DNA of 64,000 nucleotides, taken from Pseudomonas oryzihabitans NBRC 102199 (GTDB taxonomy: Bacteria > Pseudomonadota > Gammaproteobacteria > Pseudomonadales > Pseudomonadaceae). Location: NCBI RefSeq assembly GCF_000730625.1, contig NZ_BBIT01000013.1, positions 369,364 to 433,363 of the forward strand, in the 5' to 3' direction. Numbering within the stretch: position 1 is the stretch's first letter; each line of letters begins with the position of its first letter. Below the pieces are notes generated by a model that saw only the letters and a list, made by a program, of their open reading frames with translations, made no database searches and was not told where the DNA came from. Shown here one piece after another: positions 25,921-34,193 of the stretch. The position numbers were made by a program, and so were the translations under genes.

Positions 25921-26970
25921 ATGCGCCCAACACGCCAACTCCTGTATTTCGTCTACGGCGGTGCTCAGGCCTATCGGCAGGAGCTGAAATTCAGCCTGCT
26001 CAGCGCCCTGCACTGGCGCCAGGGCCAGGACATCGCCCTCCGTATCCTGACCGATCGGCCGCAGGACTATCGCGGCTGGCCGGTGGAAGTGCTGGCCATC
26101 GAGGGGGCGACGCTCAAGGCCTGGCAGGGGCAGCACGGCTATCTGCACCGCAGCAAGGCCTGCGCCATCGCCTGGGCGCTGCCCGCCGCCGACAAGACCC
26201 TGTTCCTCGACAGCGACACCGTGGTCCAGACGCCGCTGGCCGCGCTGTTCGACGGCATCGATGAGCAGCGCGGGCTGATGGACATCGAGGAGTGGCCGTG
26301 GCGCAAGGCCCGTACCCGTCCGGAATTCGCCCGTTTCGCCGCCGCCCTGGCCGCGCGTGGCCAGGAGCCGGCGGAAGAGACCCGGCTCTATAACAGCGGC
26401 GTCTGCGGTCTGGCACGCAGCCATCTGCCGCGGGTCGAGCGGGCCATCGCCCTGATCGACGACTGGCATGGCCACGACGAGGAGGTCCATACCCTGGAGC
26501 AGATCGCCCTGTCGTTCAGCCTGGCGGATCTGGCCATCAGCGCGGCGCGCGGTCCCGTGCGTCACTACTATGCGGAAAAGCGCTTTCTGCACTTCATGCT
26601 GGCGCACTTCTTCGAGCGCTATGGCGAAGACTATTCCCCGGAGCTGCAGCGGCACTGGCAGGAGGTGCCCCTGACCAAGCCGCTGCCCGATGTCTGGACC
26701 CGCCTGCGGGTGAAGTGGCAACTGGCCGGACTGGACAAGCAGCGCGCGAGTCTGGGGCGCAAGCTGCTCTATGGCTGCTTGGCGCCCCAGGACAGCTATG
26801 CCCGCGCCTGCCGCCACGTCTGGTGGGAGCGGGCGCTGAGCGAGCGCCTCGGCGGCGGCGATCGCCAGGCCTTCGCCGAAGGCATCTGGCCCAACGACCT
26901 GCCGCGTCCGCACCTGGCCGACGAAGCCAGCGCGGCCCTCGACTACCTGCGCAAGCGGGTGCGCGGCTAG
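25921..26970 (+). CDS. putative glycosyltransferase (GT8-like, DxD motif)
   Basis: The 349-residue protein starts MRPTRQLLYFVYGG. A GT-A fold is suggested by YLHRSKACAIAWALPAADKTLFLDSDTVVQTPL, with the DSD metal-binding motif near residue 98, and by a later TRLYNSGVCGL segment, typical of enzymes using a nucleotide sugar and Mn. The nearest -10 is TAGAAT at 25892-25897, which fits a start at ATG 25921 and argues against an in-frame TTG at 25885. No close family name is recognised. It lies where PAO1 passes directly from PA4998 to msbA, so it is part of the accessory content. Confidence 0.65.
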   Translation: MRPTRQLLYFVYGGAQAYRQELKFSLLSALHWRQGQDIALRILTDRPQDYRGWPVEVLAIEGATLKAWQGQHGYLHRSKACAIAWALPAADKTLFLDSDTVVQTPLAALFDGIDEQRGLMDIEEWPWRKARTRPEFARFAAALAARGQEPAEETRLYNSGVCGLARSHLPRVERAIALIDDWHGHDEEVHTLEQIALSFSLADLAISAARGPVRHYYAEKRFLHFMLAHFFERYGEDYSPELQRHWQEVPLTKPLPDVWTRLRVKWQLAGLDKQRASLGRKLLYGCLAPQDSYARACRHVWWERALSERLGGGDRQAFAEGIWPNDLPRPHLADEASAALDYLRKRVRG

Positions 26971-26992
26971 GCCGCCATCCTCAGGAAAGCCC

Positions 26993-27832
26993 ATGCGAAC
27001 GCTCTTTCTCGTCGTCCTCTATGGCTTGCGCCCCGGGGAGTCGGCCACCCTCGACAGCCTGCTGGCCCAGCCCTCCGCCAGCCTGCCGGCCGACAGCGTC
27101 CTGCTGGTCTGGAACAACGGGCCCCAGCCCCTGGCTCAGGCGGATCGCCAGGCGCTGCTCGCCGCGCCGGGCTGGACGGAGGTGCTCATCAGCGAGGACC
27201 TCGGCAATCCGCCGCTGAGCCGGGTCTACAACCAGGCCTTGCGACTGGGCGCCGAGCGCCTGGTGATCTTCGACCAGGACACCGTGGTGGACGCACGCTT
27301 TCTGCAGGCGCTCGGGCAGCAGGCCGAGTTGCTGGTGCCCCTGGTGCTGGGGGCGGGCGCCATCCGCTATCCCCATCAGTACAAGGCGGTGGTGACCGTG
27401 GAGGGCCCCCTGGATCCCCAGGCTACCGTGACCATCAGTTCGGGGCTGTGCCTGACGCAGGGCCTGGCTGCGCGTATCGCGGCCCGCCACGGCGATGTCT
27501 TCGACGAGCGCTTCGCCCTCTATGGCGTCGATGTCTCCTTTTTCCTGCGGGTGCAGGCGCTGGCGCGGGAAGAGCCGGTCGAACTGCTTTGCGCGGGCAT
27601 CCTCGACCATTCGCTGTCCGAGCTGGAAGCCGAGACCCCGGCCCAGCGGCGCTTTCGCGACATCGAGAAATTCTATGTCGCCCTGCTGCTGCGCCTGCAC
27701 TACAAGGGCGCCTCGCGCGGCAAGGTGCTGCGCTATCTGGGGCGGCAGCTGCTGGGCAACCGACTGTATCTGTATGGCGTCCTGCCGCAGATGCTGCGGA
27801 CTGTCCTCAGCGGGCGGCATCCCCGGGCGTAG
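26993..27832 (+). CDS. glycosyltransferase family 2, rhamnosyltransferase-like
   Basis: A 279-residue GT-A protein. It has the opening MRTLFLVVLYGLRPGESATLDSL, the nucleotide-side VWNNGPQPL, GNPPLSRVYNQAL and the acidic motif VIFDQDTVVD near residue 97. DQD in this position is typical of bacterial rhamnosyltransferase-type GT2 enzymes. The later FALYGVDVSFFLRVQ supplies the usual second acidic site. A role in O-antigen or outer-core assembly is inferred from context. It follows the previous glycosyltransferase by 22 bp, and its 3' end overlaps the convergent acetyltransferase by 26 bp. Confidence 0.72.
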   Translation: MRTLFLVVLYGLRPGESATLDSLLAQPSASLPADSVLLVWNNGPQPLAQADRQALLAAPGWTEVLISEDLGNPPLSRVYNQALRLGAERLVIFDQDTVVDARFLQALGQQAELLVPLVLGAGAIRYPHQYKAVVTVEGPLDPQATVTISSGLCLTQGLAARIAARHGDVFDERFALYGVDVSFFLRVQALAREEPVELLCAGILDHSLSELEAETPAQRRFRDIEKFYVALLLRLHYKGASRGKVLRYLGRQLLGNRLYLYGVLPQMLRTVLSGRHPRA

Positions 27833-28403
27833 TGCCCGGCAGCGGGCGGATCACCGCCTCGTGGCGGCTGTAGTAGAGGCTGTCGGCGGGGATGTCGCGC
27901 ATCACCAGGGCGCCGGCGCCGACCACCACGTTGTCGCCGATGGTCAGGTGGTCGCCGACGATGCAGACGTGGGCGCCGAGGCTGACGTTGTCGCCGATGA
28001 AGATGCCGACCAGTCGCGCCGGATCATCGCTCTTGATGCCGATGGTGGTGTGCTGGCGGATCATCACGTTGCGCCCGATCACCGCCAGATTCGACACGCA
28101 GATGCCCATGCGATGGGGCAGGCGCAACCCGGGACCGATGCGCGCGCCCAGCAGGATCTCGATATTGTGCCGGCGGATCAGCCGGCGATTGATGCGTTCG
28201 GCCAGCTTGCGATAGTTGAGCAGGCCGCGCGGGCGGCAGTAGAGAAATTGCGCCAGGCGATACCAGAACAGAAAGCTCGGACTCTCTCCGGCCGCTACGC
28301 GCCGGAACAGGCGCTTGAGGCGCAAGGGCTTGCCCGGCGCATCCAGCACCTCCACGCGCCAGAGGTCCTTGAGTTCGGCGAAGGTGGCGATGAGTGGGGG
28401 CAT
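27807..28403 (-). CDS. hexapeptide-repeat O-acetyltransferase (CysE/serine acetyltransferase-like)
   Basis: A 198-residue protein whose C-terminal two thirds form a left-handed beta-helix of hexapeptide repeats (IEILLGARIGPGLRLPHRMG; LAVIGRNVMIRQHTTIG; IFIGDNVSLGAHVCIVGDHLTIGDNVVVGAGALVMRDIPADSL). The His in LPHRMG corresponds to the catalytic His of the family. The N terminus (KDLWRVEVLDAP, SPSFLFWYRLAQFLY) is like that of acetyltransferases found in polysaccharide clusters rather than a true CysE. It probably acetylates a sugar of the surface glycan. Opposite in strand to its neighbours, divergent from msbA. Confidence 0.72.
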   Translation of the reverse strand: MPPLIATFAELKDLWRVEVLDAPGKPLRLKRLFRRVAAGESPSFLFWYRLAQFLYCRPRGLLNYRKLAERINRRLIRRHNIEILLGARIGPGLRLPHRMGICVSNLAVIGRNVMIRQHTTIGIKSDDPARLVGIFIGDNVSLGAHVCIVGDHLTIGDNVVVGAGALVMRDIPADSLYYSRHEAVIRPLPGTTPGDAAR

Positions 28404-28507
28404 GACGGACGTTCCGGAGCAGGGGAGGGCAAGCCTAGCGGAAAATCCCGCCGCTGGGTCGGCGGCGGGTGCGTGTTAACATGGCGCTTTTGCGTCACGA
28501 CGAGACC

Positions 28508-30319
28508 ATGAGCCAAGACTCCCCTGCGCAGACCTCCAGTCTGAAGATCTATTTCCGCCTGCTCGGCTACGTGCGGCCCTACATCGGCATGTTCGCCCTG
28601 AGTATCGTCGGCTTCCTGATTTTCGCCTCCACCCAGCCGATGCTGGCGGGCATCCTCAAGTACTTCGTCGATGGCCTGAACAACCCCAATGCCTCCATGT
28701 TTCCGGGCTGGCCCATCGTCGGTGGCCTGCACCTGGTGCAGGCGGTGCCGCTGATGATCATCCTGATCGCCGCCTGGCAGGGCGTCGGTTCCTTTCTCGG
28801 CAACTACTTCCTGGCGCGGGTCTCCCTCGGCCTGGTGCACGACCTGCGGGTGGCGCTGTTCAACCACATGCTGCGGCTGCCCAATCGCTACTTCGACGCC
28901 AACAACTCGGGTCATCTGATCTCGCGCATCACCTTCAACGTCACCATGGTGACCGGCGCCGCTACCGAGGCGATCAAGGTGGTGATCCGCGAAGGCATGA
29001 CCGTGGTCTTCCTGTTCGCTTCCCTGCTGTGGATGAACTGGAAACTGACCCTGGTGATGGTGGCCATCCTGCCGCTGATCGCCCTGATGGTGACCAGCGC
29101 CAGTCGCAAGTTCCGCAAGCAGAGCAGCAAGATCCAGTCGGCCATGGGCGACGTCACCCACATCACCTCCGAAGCCATCCAGGGCTATCGGGTGGTGCGC
29201 AGCTTTGGTGGCGAGCGCTACGAGCAGCAGCGCTTCCTCGATTCCAGCACGGCCAACACCGACAAGCAGCTGACCATGACCAAGACCGGCGCGGTCTATA
29301 CGCCCATGCTACAGCTGGTCATCTACTCGGCCATGGCGGTGCTGATGTTCCTGGTGCTCTGGCTGCGCGGCGAAGCCTCCGCCGGTGACCTGGTAGCCTA
29401 CATCACCATGGCCGGCCTCTTGCCCAAGCCGATCCGCCAGCTCTCCGAGGTCAGCTCCACCATCCAGCGCGGCGTGGCCGGCGCGGAAAGCATCTTCGAG
29501 CAACTCGACGAACCCGCCGAGCGCGACGAAGGCCGCGAAGAGCGCGAGCGCGTCCAGGGTCGCCTGGAGGTGCGCAACCTGACCTTCCGCTATCCGGGTA
29601 CCGAGAAGGCGGTGCTGGAAGGCATCGACTTCGTCGCCGAGCCCGGCCAGATGGTGGCCCTGGTGGGTCGCTCGGGCAGCGGCAAGTCGACCCTGGCCAA
29701 TCTCATCCCGCGCTTCTACCAGCACGAAGAGGGCGAGATCCTCCTCGATGGCCTGGAGATCCAGGACTATCGCCTGACCAACCTGCGCCGGCACATCGCC
29801 CTGGTCACCCAGCACGTCACCCTGTTCAACGACAGCGTCACCAACAACATCGCCTATGGCGATCTGGCCGGGGCGCCCATGGAGCAGGTCAGGGCGGCGG
29901 CCGAGGCGGCCTATGCCGACGAATTCATCGAGCGTCTGCCGCAGAAATACGACACCCAGGTCGGCGAGAACGGCGTGCTGCTCTCCGGCGGCCAGCGCCA
30001 GCGCCTGGCCATCGCCCGGGCCCTGCTGAAGAACGCGCCGCTGCTGATCCTCGACGAAGCCACCTCGGCGCTGGACACCGAGTCCGAGCGTCACATCCAG
30101 GCCGCACTGGATCGCGTCATGCAGGGCCGTACCACCCTGGTGATCGCCCACCGCCTCTCCACCATCGAGAAGGCCGACCTGATCCTGGTGATGGATAATG
30201 GCCGCATCGTCGAGCGTGGCAGCCATGGCGAGCTCCTGGCGCTGAACGGCTACTATGCGCGGCTGCATGCCAAGCAGTTCGAGGAGGTCGCGCCGCCGGC
30301 GCCGACGATCGAATGCTGA
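28508..30319 (+). CDS. msbA: lipid A-core flippase MsbA (ABC exporter)
   Basis: Homodimeric ABC transporter that flips lipid A-core across the inner membrane. The 603-residue product has an N-terminal six-helix domain and a C-terminal nucleotide-binding domain. The latter shows Walker A VGRSGSGKST, Q-loop VTQHVTLF, signature LLSGGQRQRLAIARALL, Walker B LLILDEATSALD and H-loop VIAHRLST. I chose ATG 28508 (MSQDSPAQ) rather than the in-frame ATG at 28469; the resulting length equals that of P. aeruginosa MsbA. The ribosome-binding site is weak. It overlaps mig-14 by 7 bp. Confidence 0.95.
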   Translation: MSQDSPAQTSSLKIYFRLLGYVRPYIGMFALSIVGFLIFASTQPMLAGILKYFVDGLNNPNASMFPGWPIVGGLHLVQAVPLMIILIAAWQGVGSFLGNYFLARVSLGLVHDLRVALFNHMLRLPNRYFDANNSGHLISRITFNVTMVTGAATEAIKVVIREGMTVVFLFASLLWMNWKLTLVMVAILPLIALMVTSASRKFRKQSSKIQSAMGDVTHITSEAIQGYRVVRSFGGERYEQQRFLDSSTANTDKQLTMTKTGAVYTPMLQLVIYSAMAVLMFLVLWLRGEASAGDLVAYITMAGLLPKPIRQLSEVSSTIQRGVAGAESIFEQLDEPAERDEGREERERVQGRLEVRNLTFRYPGTEKAVLEGIDFVAEPGQMVALVGRSGSGKSTLANLIPRFYQHEEGEILLDGLEIQDYRLTNLRRHIALVTQHVTLFNDSVTNNIAYGDLAGAPMEQVRAAAEAAYADEFIERLPQKYDTQVGENGVLLSGGQRQRLAIARALLKNAPLLILDEATSALDTESERHIQAALDRVMQGRTTLVIAHRLSTIEKADLILVMDNGRIVERGSHGELLALNGYYARLHAKQFEEVAPPAPTIEC

Positions 30320-31209
30320 ACAGATTCCGCTTCTGGCGCGAACGCGGCTGGACCACGATTTCCGCCGCCGACTATGCCGCTGCCTGGCAGCGTTATGGCG
30401 GCAGCGTCGCCACCCACCCCGAGGTCATCGCCCGCCTGGCCGAGCTGGCCGGCATCCCGGTGCGCTACCTGGGCTGGCCCGCCGCGGACGGCCTGCAGGC
30501 GGCGGTACCCTGCTGGGGGCGCGAGCTGGCGCTGTCGCGCGCGGTGCTGAAGAAACGCCGCCAGCGTGCCCTGTTCGACCTGGGCAACGCCGAGATCATC
30601 CTGCCGGCCGCCCCTGGCGCGCTGGCGCCCCTGCGCCAGCGCGCCCGCTATCTGTCGCCGCTGTGCGACGAGCGTTTCGCCGGTCTGCGCCGGCAGAGCG
30701 AAGAACTGGCCATGCTCCGCGAGCCGGAAGCCTGGTCGAAGAAATTCCGCTACAACCAGCGCCGCGAGCAGCGCCTGTTCGAAGACGCCGGTGGCCGCGC
30801 GGTCCCCATGGCCGAGCTGGACAGCGCCGAGCAGGCACGGATCTATGCCGAGCTGTTCGAGGCGCGCTGGGGCTTCGAGGTACCGGGCAAGGCCCGGCTG
30901 GGCGAGGTGTTCGCCCTGCTGCGGGAATTCATGACCGGTTCGCTGCTCATGCTCGGCGAGCGCCCGGTGGCGATCCAGGTGCTCTATCGGGTGGATGCGC
31001 CCGACTGGATCAGCGTCGAGTACGTCAACGGCGGCGTCGATCCCGCGGCCAGCGACCTGAGTCCGGGCAGCGTCCTCACCTATCTGAACACCCAGGCCGC
31101 CTGGCAGGACGCCCGCGCCCTGGGCAAGACGTTGCGTTATTCCTTCGGCCGCGCCGATCGCGACTACAAGGACCGCTGGTGCCACCGCGTCACCGTCTTC
31201 GAGAGCTGA
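30313..31209 (+). CDS. Mig-14 family protein (antimicrobial-peptide resistance)
   Basis: A 298-residue Mig-14-like protein, GNAT-like in its second half (the NQRREQRLFEDAGG and YAELFEARWGFEVPGK segments; LTYLNTQAAWQDARALG; SFGRADRDYKDRWCHRV). In Salmonella and P. aeruginosa, Mig-14 supports resistance to cationic peptides and is inner-membrane associated; its biochemical activity is unsettled. In PAO1 the gene (PA5003) lies between wapH and dnpA, well before msbA. Here it overlaps the end of msbA and is followed one base later by dnpA, so the mig-14-dnpA pair has moved as a unit. Confidence 0.82.
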   Translation: MLNRFRFWRERGWTTISAADYAAAWQRYGGSVATHPEVIARLAELAGIPVRYLGWPAADGLQAAVPCWGRELALSRAVLKKRRQRALFDLGNAEIILPAAPGALAPLRQRARYLSPLCDERFAGLRRQSEELAMLREPEAWSKKFRYNQRREQRLFEDAGGRAVPMAELDSAEQARIYAELFEARWGFEVPGKARLGEVFALLREFMTGSLLMLGERPVAIQVLYRVDAPDWISVEYVNGGVDPAASDLSPGSVLTYLNTQAAWQDARALGKTLRYSFGRADRDYKDRWCHRVTVFES

Positions 31210-31210
31210 G

Positions 31211-32626
31211 ATGACCGCCCGCAAACAAGCCCTGCTCAAACGTCACCGCCGCCACAAGCGGCTGGTCCTGGCGGTCATCGCCGTCGTGCTGCTCGGCTGC
31301 CTGGCGCTGGGGCCCTGGTGGAGCGCGCCGCTGCTGGCGCTGCTGGTGTGGCTCGGCCACGAGGCCTGGTTCGCCGATCACCTCTTCTATTCGCCGCGCG
31401 ACAATTACAGCTATCAGTTCCCTGCCGACACCCTGGTGCTGGGCCTGCATCTGCGGCACGGTCGCTTGGCCGCGGTGGAATTGCCGCCGGGCGAGCTGAC
31501 GCTGTTCTTGGAATGCCGCCTCAAGGCCAGTTGGCTGGGCCGATTACTGGATCCCCAAGTACGTCTGCGCGCAGGTGACGACGCGGATCGCCAGGACTTC
31601 GAGCGCGGCGTGGCCGGGCGGCGCTATGTCAATCTCAGCGGCTATGCCGAGGCCCTGCGGCGCGGCGAATTGCACCTCTGGACGCGCTTCTGCCGGCTGC
31701 AGGGCGAGTTGCGCCTGCACGTCTTCGCCCAGCCGGACCTCCGCAGCAAGAGAGTGATGGTCATCGCGCCCCACGCCGACGACGCCGAGCTGGCCGCCTT
31801 CGGTCTCTACAGCCAGGCGCGGGAAGCCAGTATCGTCACCCTGACCCAGGGCGAGATCGAGGCCGGGCACTACCAGCGGCTGGGTCTCGATCGCCAGGCG
31901 GCGGCCCGGCTCAAGGGGCGCCTGCGCACCTGGGACAGCCTGGTCACCCCGCTGTGGGGTGGGGTACCAACAGAGCGTTGCGTGCAGCTGGGCTACTACT
32001 GCCTGCAGCTGCCGGCCATGCGCCAGGCGCCGGAAGACGCCTTTGGCTCCCGCGAATCCGGCGAGAGCGATGTGCGCAGTGCCCGTCGCCACAACCCCCT
32101 GCAACTGCCCGGCGATGTCGACGGCGCCCCCACCTGGCGCAACCTGGTGGCCGATCTGGTGGCCCTGCTGGAGCACTTCCGCCCCGAGGTGGTGGTGCTG
32201 CCGCATCCGCAGATCGATCCCCATGCCGATCACGTGGCCAGCACCCAGGCCCTGCGCGAGGCCCTGACCCTCAGCCAGTGGCAGCCCGAGCTCGAATTGC
32301 TCTACGCCAATCACCTGCACGACAACGACCGCTGGCCCATGGGGCCGGCCGAGGGCGGCATCGCCCTGCCACCCGCCATCGAGACGCCGGCCCCCCTGGT
32401 GCCCTGGAGTCCGCTACTGACTCCCGAGCGGCGGCTGGACAAGGCCATGGCCCTGGGGATGCAGCACGACCTGCTGGTGCCGCTGCCGGCCAAGAAGCGC
32501 CTGCGCCGGGCCATCCAGTGGCTGCTGGCCGGTCGCCGCTGGCCGCGCACCGGGGAAGACGAATTCTTCCGCAAGGCCGTGCGGCGTCACGAGCTGTTCT
32601 GGATAAGCCGCCGCGACGAGCTCTGA
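31211..32626 (+). CDS. dnpA: PIG-L family de-N-acetylase (DnpA type)
   Basis: The 471-residue protein has an N-terminal hydrophobic region of two membrane segments (about 17-55), then a PIG-L/LmbE deacetylase domain with the zinc site VIAPHADDAELAAFG near residue 183 and LPHPQIDPHADHV near 334. It probably removes an N-acetyl group from an LPS or surface-glycan amino sugar at the inner membrane. In P. aeruginosa, DnpA (PA5002) influences fluoroquinolone tolerance. It starts one base after the mig-14 stop. Confidence 0.85.
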   Translation: MTARKQALLKRHRRHKRLVLAVIAVVLLGCLALGPWWSAPLLALLVWLGHEAWFADHLFYSPRDNYSYQFPADTLVLGLHLRHGRLAAVELPPGELTLFLECRLKASWLGRLLDPQVRLRAGDDADRQDFERGVAGRRYVNLSGYAEALRRGELHLWTRFCRLQGELRLHVFAQPDLRSKRVMVIAPHADDAELAAFGLYSQAREASIVTLTQGEIEAGHYQRLGLDRQAAARLKGRLRTWDSLVTPLWGGVPTERCVQLGYYCLQLPAMRQAPEDAFGSRESGESDVRSARRHNPLQLPGDVDGAPTWRNLVADLVALLEHFRPEVVVLPHPQIDPHADHVASTQALREALTLSQWQPELELLYANHLHDNDRWPMGPAEGGIALPPAIETPAPLVPWSPLLTPERRLDKAMALGMQHDLLVPLPAKKRLRRAIQWLLAGRRWPRTGEDEFFRKAVRRHELFWISRRDEL

Positions 32627-32716
32627 CCCCGGCCTCTCCCGCCGGCAGGCGCTTCCGGGGCGCCTTGGCCCCTATGCTATGATCGCCGCCATTTTCGCGC
32701 TTTGGAGCCTGTCCCT

Positions 32717-34144
32717 ATGAAGCTGACCATGCCTCGCTTCGATCTCGCGCCGGTCCTGGTGGTTGGCGACGTGATGCTCGACCGCTACTGGCACGGCACC
32801 ACCTCGCGGATCTCCCCCGAGGCGCCGGTGCCCGTGGTCCGCGTCGACCAGCACGAGGATCGTCCCGGTGGCGCGGCCAACGTCGCCCTCAACATCGCCG
32901 CCCTGGGCGCGCCGGCCTACCTGGTCGGCGTCACCGGTCAGGACGAAGCTGCCGATGCCCTCACCGACAGCCTGAGAGCCGCCCACGTGCAGGTGCGCTT
33001 CCAGCGCATTGCCCAGCAGCCGACCATCGTCAAGCTGCGCATCATGAGTCGCCACCAGCAGCTGATCCGCGTCGACTTCGAAGAGCCCTTCGACACCGAT
33101 CCCCAGGCGCTGGCCTCGGACACCGCCGCCATGCTGGCCGGGGTCAAGGTGCTGGTGCTGTCCGACTACGGCAAGGGCGCGCTGAAGAACCACCAGGCGC
33201 TGATCCAGCTGGCCAAGGCCCGCAACATCCCGGTGCTGGCCGATCCCAAGGGCAAGGATTTCTCCATCTATCGTGGCGCCAGCCTGATCACGCCGAATCT
33301 GTCCGAATTCGAAGCCATCGTCGGTGTCTGCGCCGACGATGCCGAACTGGTCGCCAAGGGCAACGAGCTGATGGCGCGCCTGGAGCTGGGCGCCCTGCTG
33401 GTGACCCGTGGCGAGCACGGCATGACCCTGCTGCGTCCCGCCCAGCCGGCCCTGCACCTGCCGGCCCGGGCCCGCGAGGTGTTCGACGTCACCGGCGCCG
33501 GCGACACCGTGATCTCCACCCTGGCCGCCGCCCTGGCCGCCGGTGAAGACCTGCCGCAGGCCGTGGGGCTGGCCAATCTGGCTGCCGGTATCGTGGTCGG
33601 CAAGCTGGGCACCGCCGCCATCAGCGCCCCCGAACTGCGTCGCGCGGTGCAGCGTTCGGAAGGCTCCGAGCGCGGCGTTCTGTCCCTCGAACAATTGCAG
33701 CTGGCCATCGAGGACGCTCGCGCCCATGGCGAGAAGATCGTCTTCACCAACGGCTGCTTCGACATCCTCCACGCCGGTCACGTGACCTATCTGGAACAGG
33801 CACGCGCCCAGGGCGATCGGCTGATCGTGGCGGTCAACGACGATGCCTCGGTGACCCGGCTGAAAGGCCCCGGTCGACCGATCAACAGCGTCGACCGGCG
33901 CATGGCGGTGCTGGCCGGCCTCGGCGCGGTGGACTGGGTCATCCCCTTCAGCGAGAACACCCCGGAGCGCCTGCTGGAACAGGTGCGCCCGGATGTACTG
34001 GTCAAGGGCGGCGACTACAAGAGCGTGGACGAGGTGGTCGGCGCCCAGATCGTGCAGGGGTACGGCGGCGAGGTGCGCATCCTCGGTCTGGTGGAGAACA
34101 GCTCCACCACCGCCATCGTCGAGCGCATTCGCAACCGTACCTGA
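32717..34144 (+). CDS. hldE: bifunctional heptose-7-phosphate kinase / heptose-1-phosphate adenylyltransferase
   Basis: Makes ADP-D-beta-D-heptose, the precursor of the donor used by WaaC and WaaF. The 475-residue protein has an N-terminal ribokinase-type domain (VVGDVMLDRYW; PGGAANVALNIAALG; catalytic-site VTGAGDTVISTLA near residue 260). The C-terminal nucleotidyltransferase domain has TNGCFDILHAGHVTYL near 345 and VNSVD-like INSVDRR. Start ATG 32717 gives the family length. A TATGAT at 32678-32683 is a likely -10, but the -35 is unclear. Though distant from waaF, it closes the LPS block as in other pseudomonads. Confidence 0.96.
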   Translation: MKLTMPRFDLAPVLVVGDVMLDRYWHGTTSRISPEAPVPVVRVDQHEDRPGGAANVALNIAALGAPAYLVGVTGQDEAADALTDSLRAAHVQVRFQRIAQQPTIVKLRIMSRHQQLIRVDFEEPFDTDPQALASDTAAMLAGVKVLVLSDYGKGALKNHQALIQLAKARNIPVLADPKGKDFSIYRGASLITPNLSEFEAIVGVCADDAELVAKGNELMARLELGALLVTRGEHGMTLLRPAQPALHLPARAREVFDVTGAGDTVISTLAAALAAGEDLPQAVGLANLAAGIVVGKLGTAAISAPELRRAVQRSEGSERGVLSLEQLQLAIEDARAHGEKIVFTNGCFDILHAGHVTYLEQARAQGDRLIVAVNDDASVTRLKGPGRPINSVDRRMAVLAGLGAVDWVIPFSENTPERLLEQVRPDVLVKGGDYKSVDEVVGAQIVQGYGGEVRILGLVENSSTTAIVERIRNRT

Positions 34145-34193
34145 GCCCGGACGCTCGGGTTAAGCTGGCGCAGAACCGCTACGGAGCTGCGCC

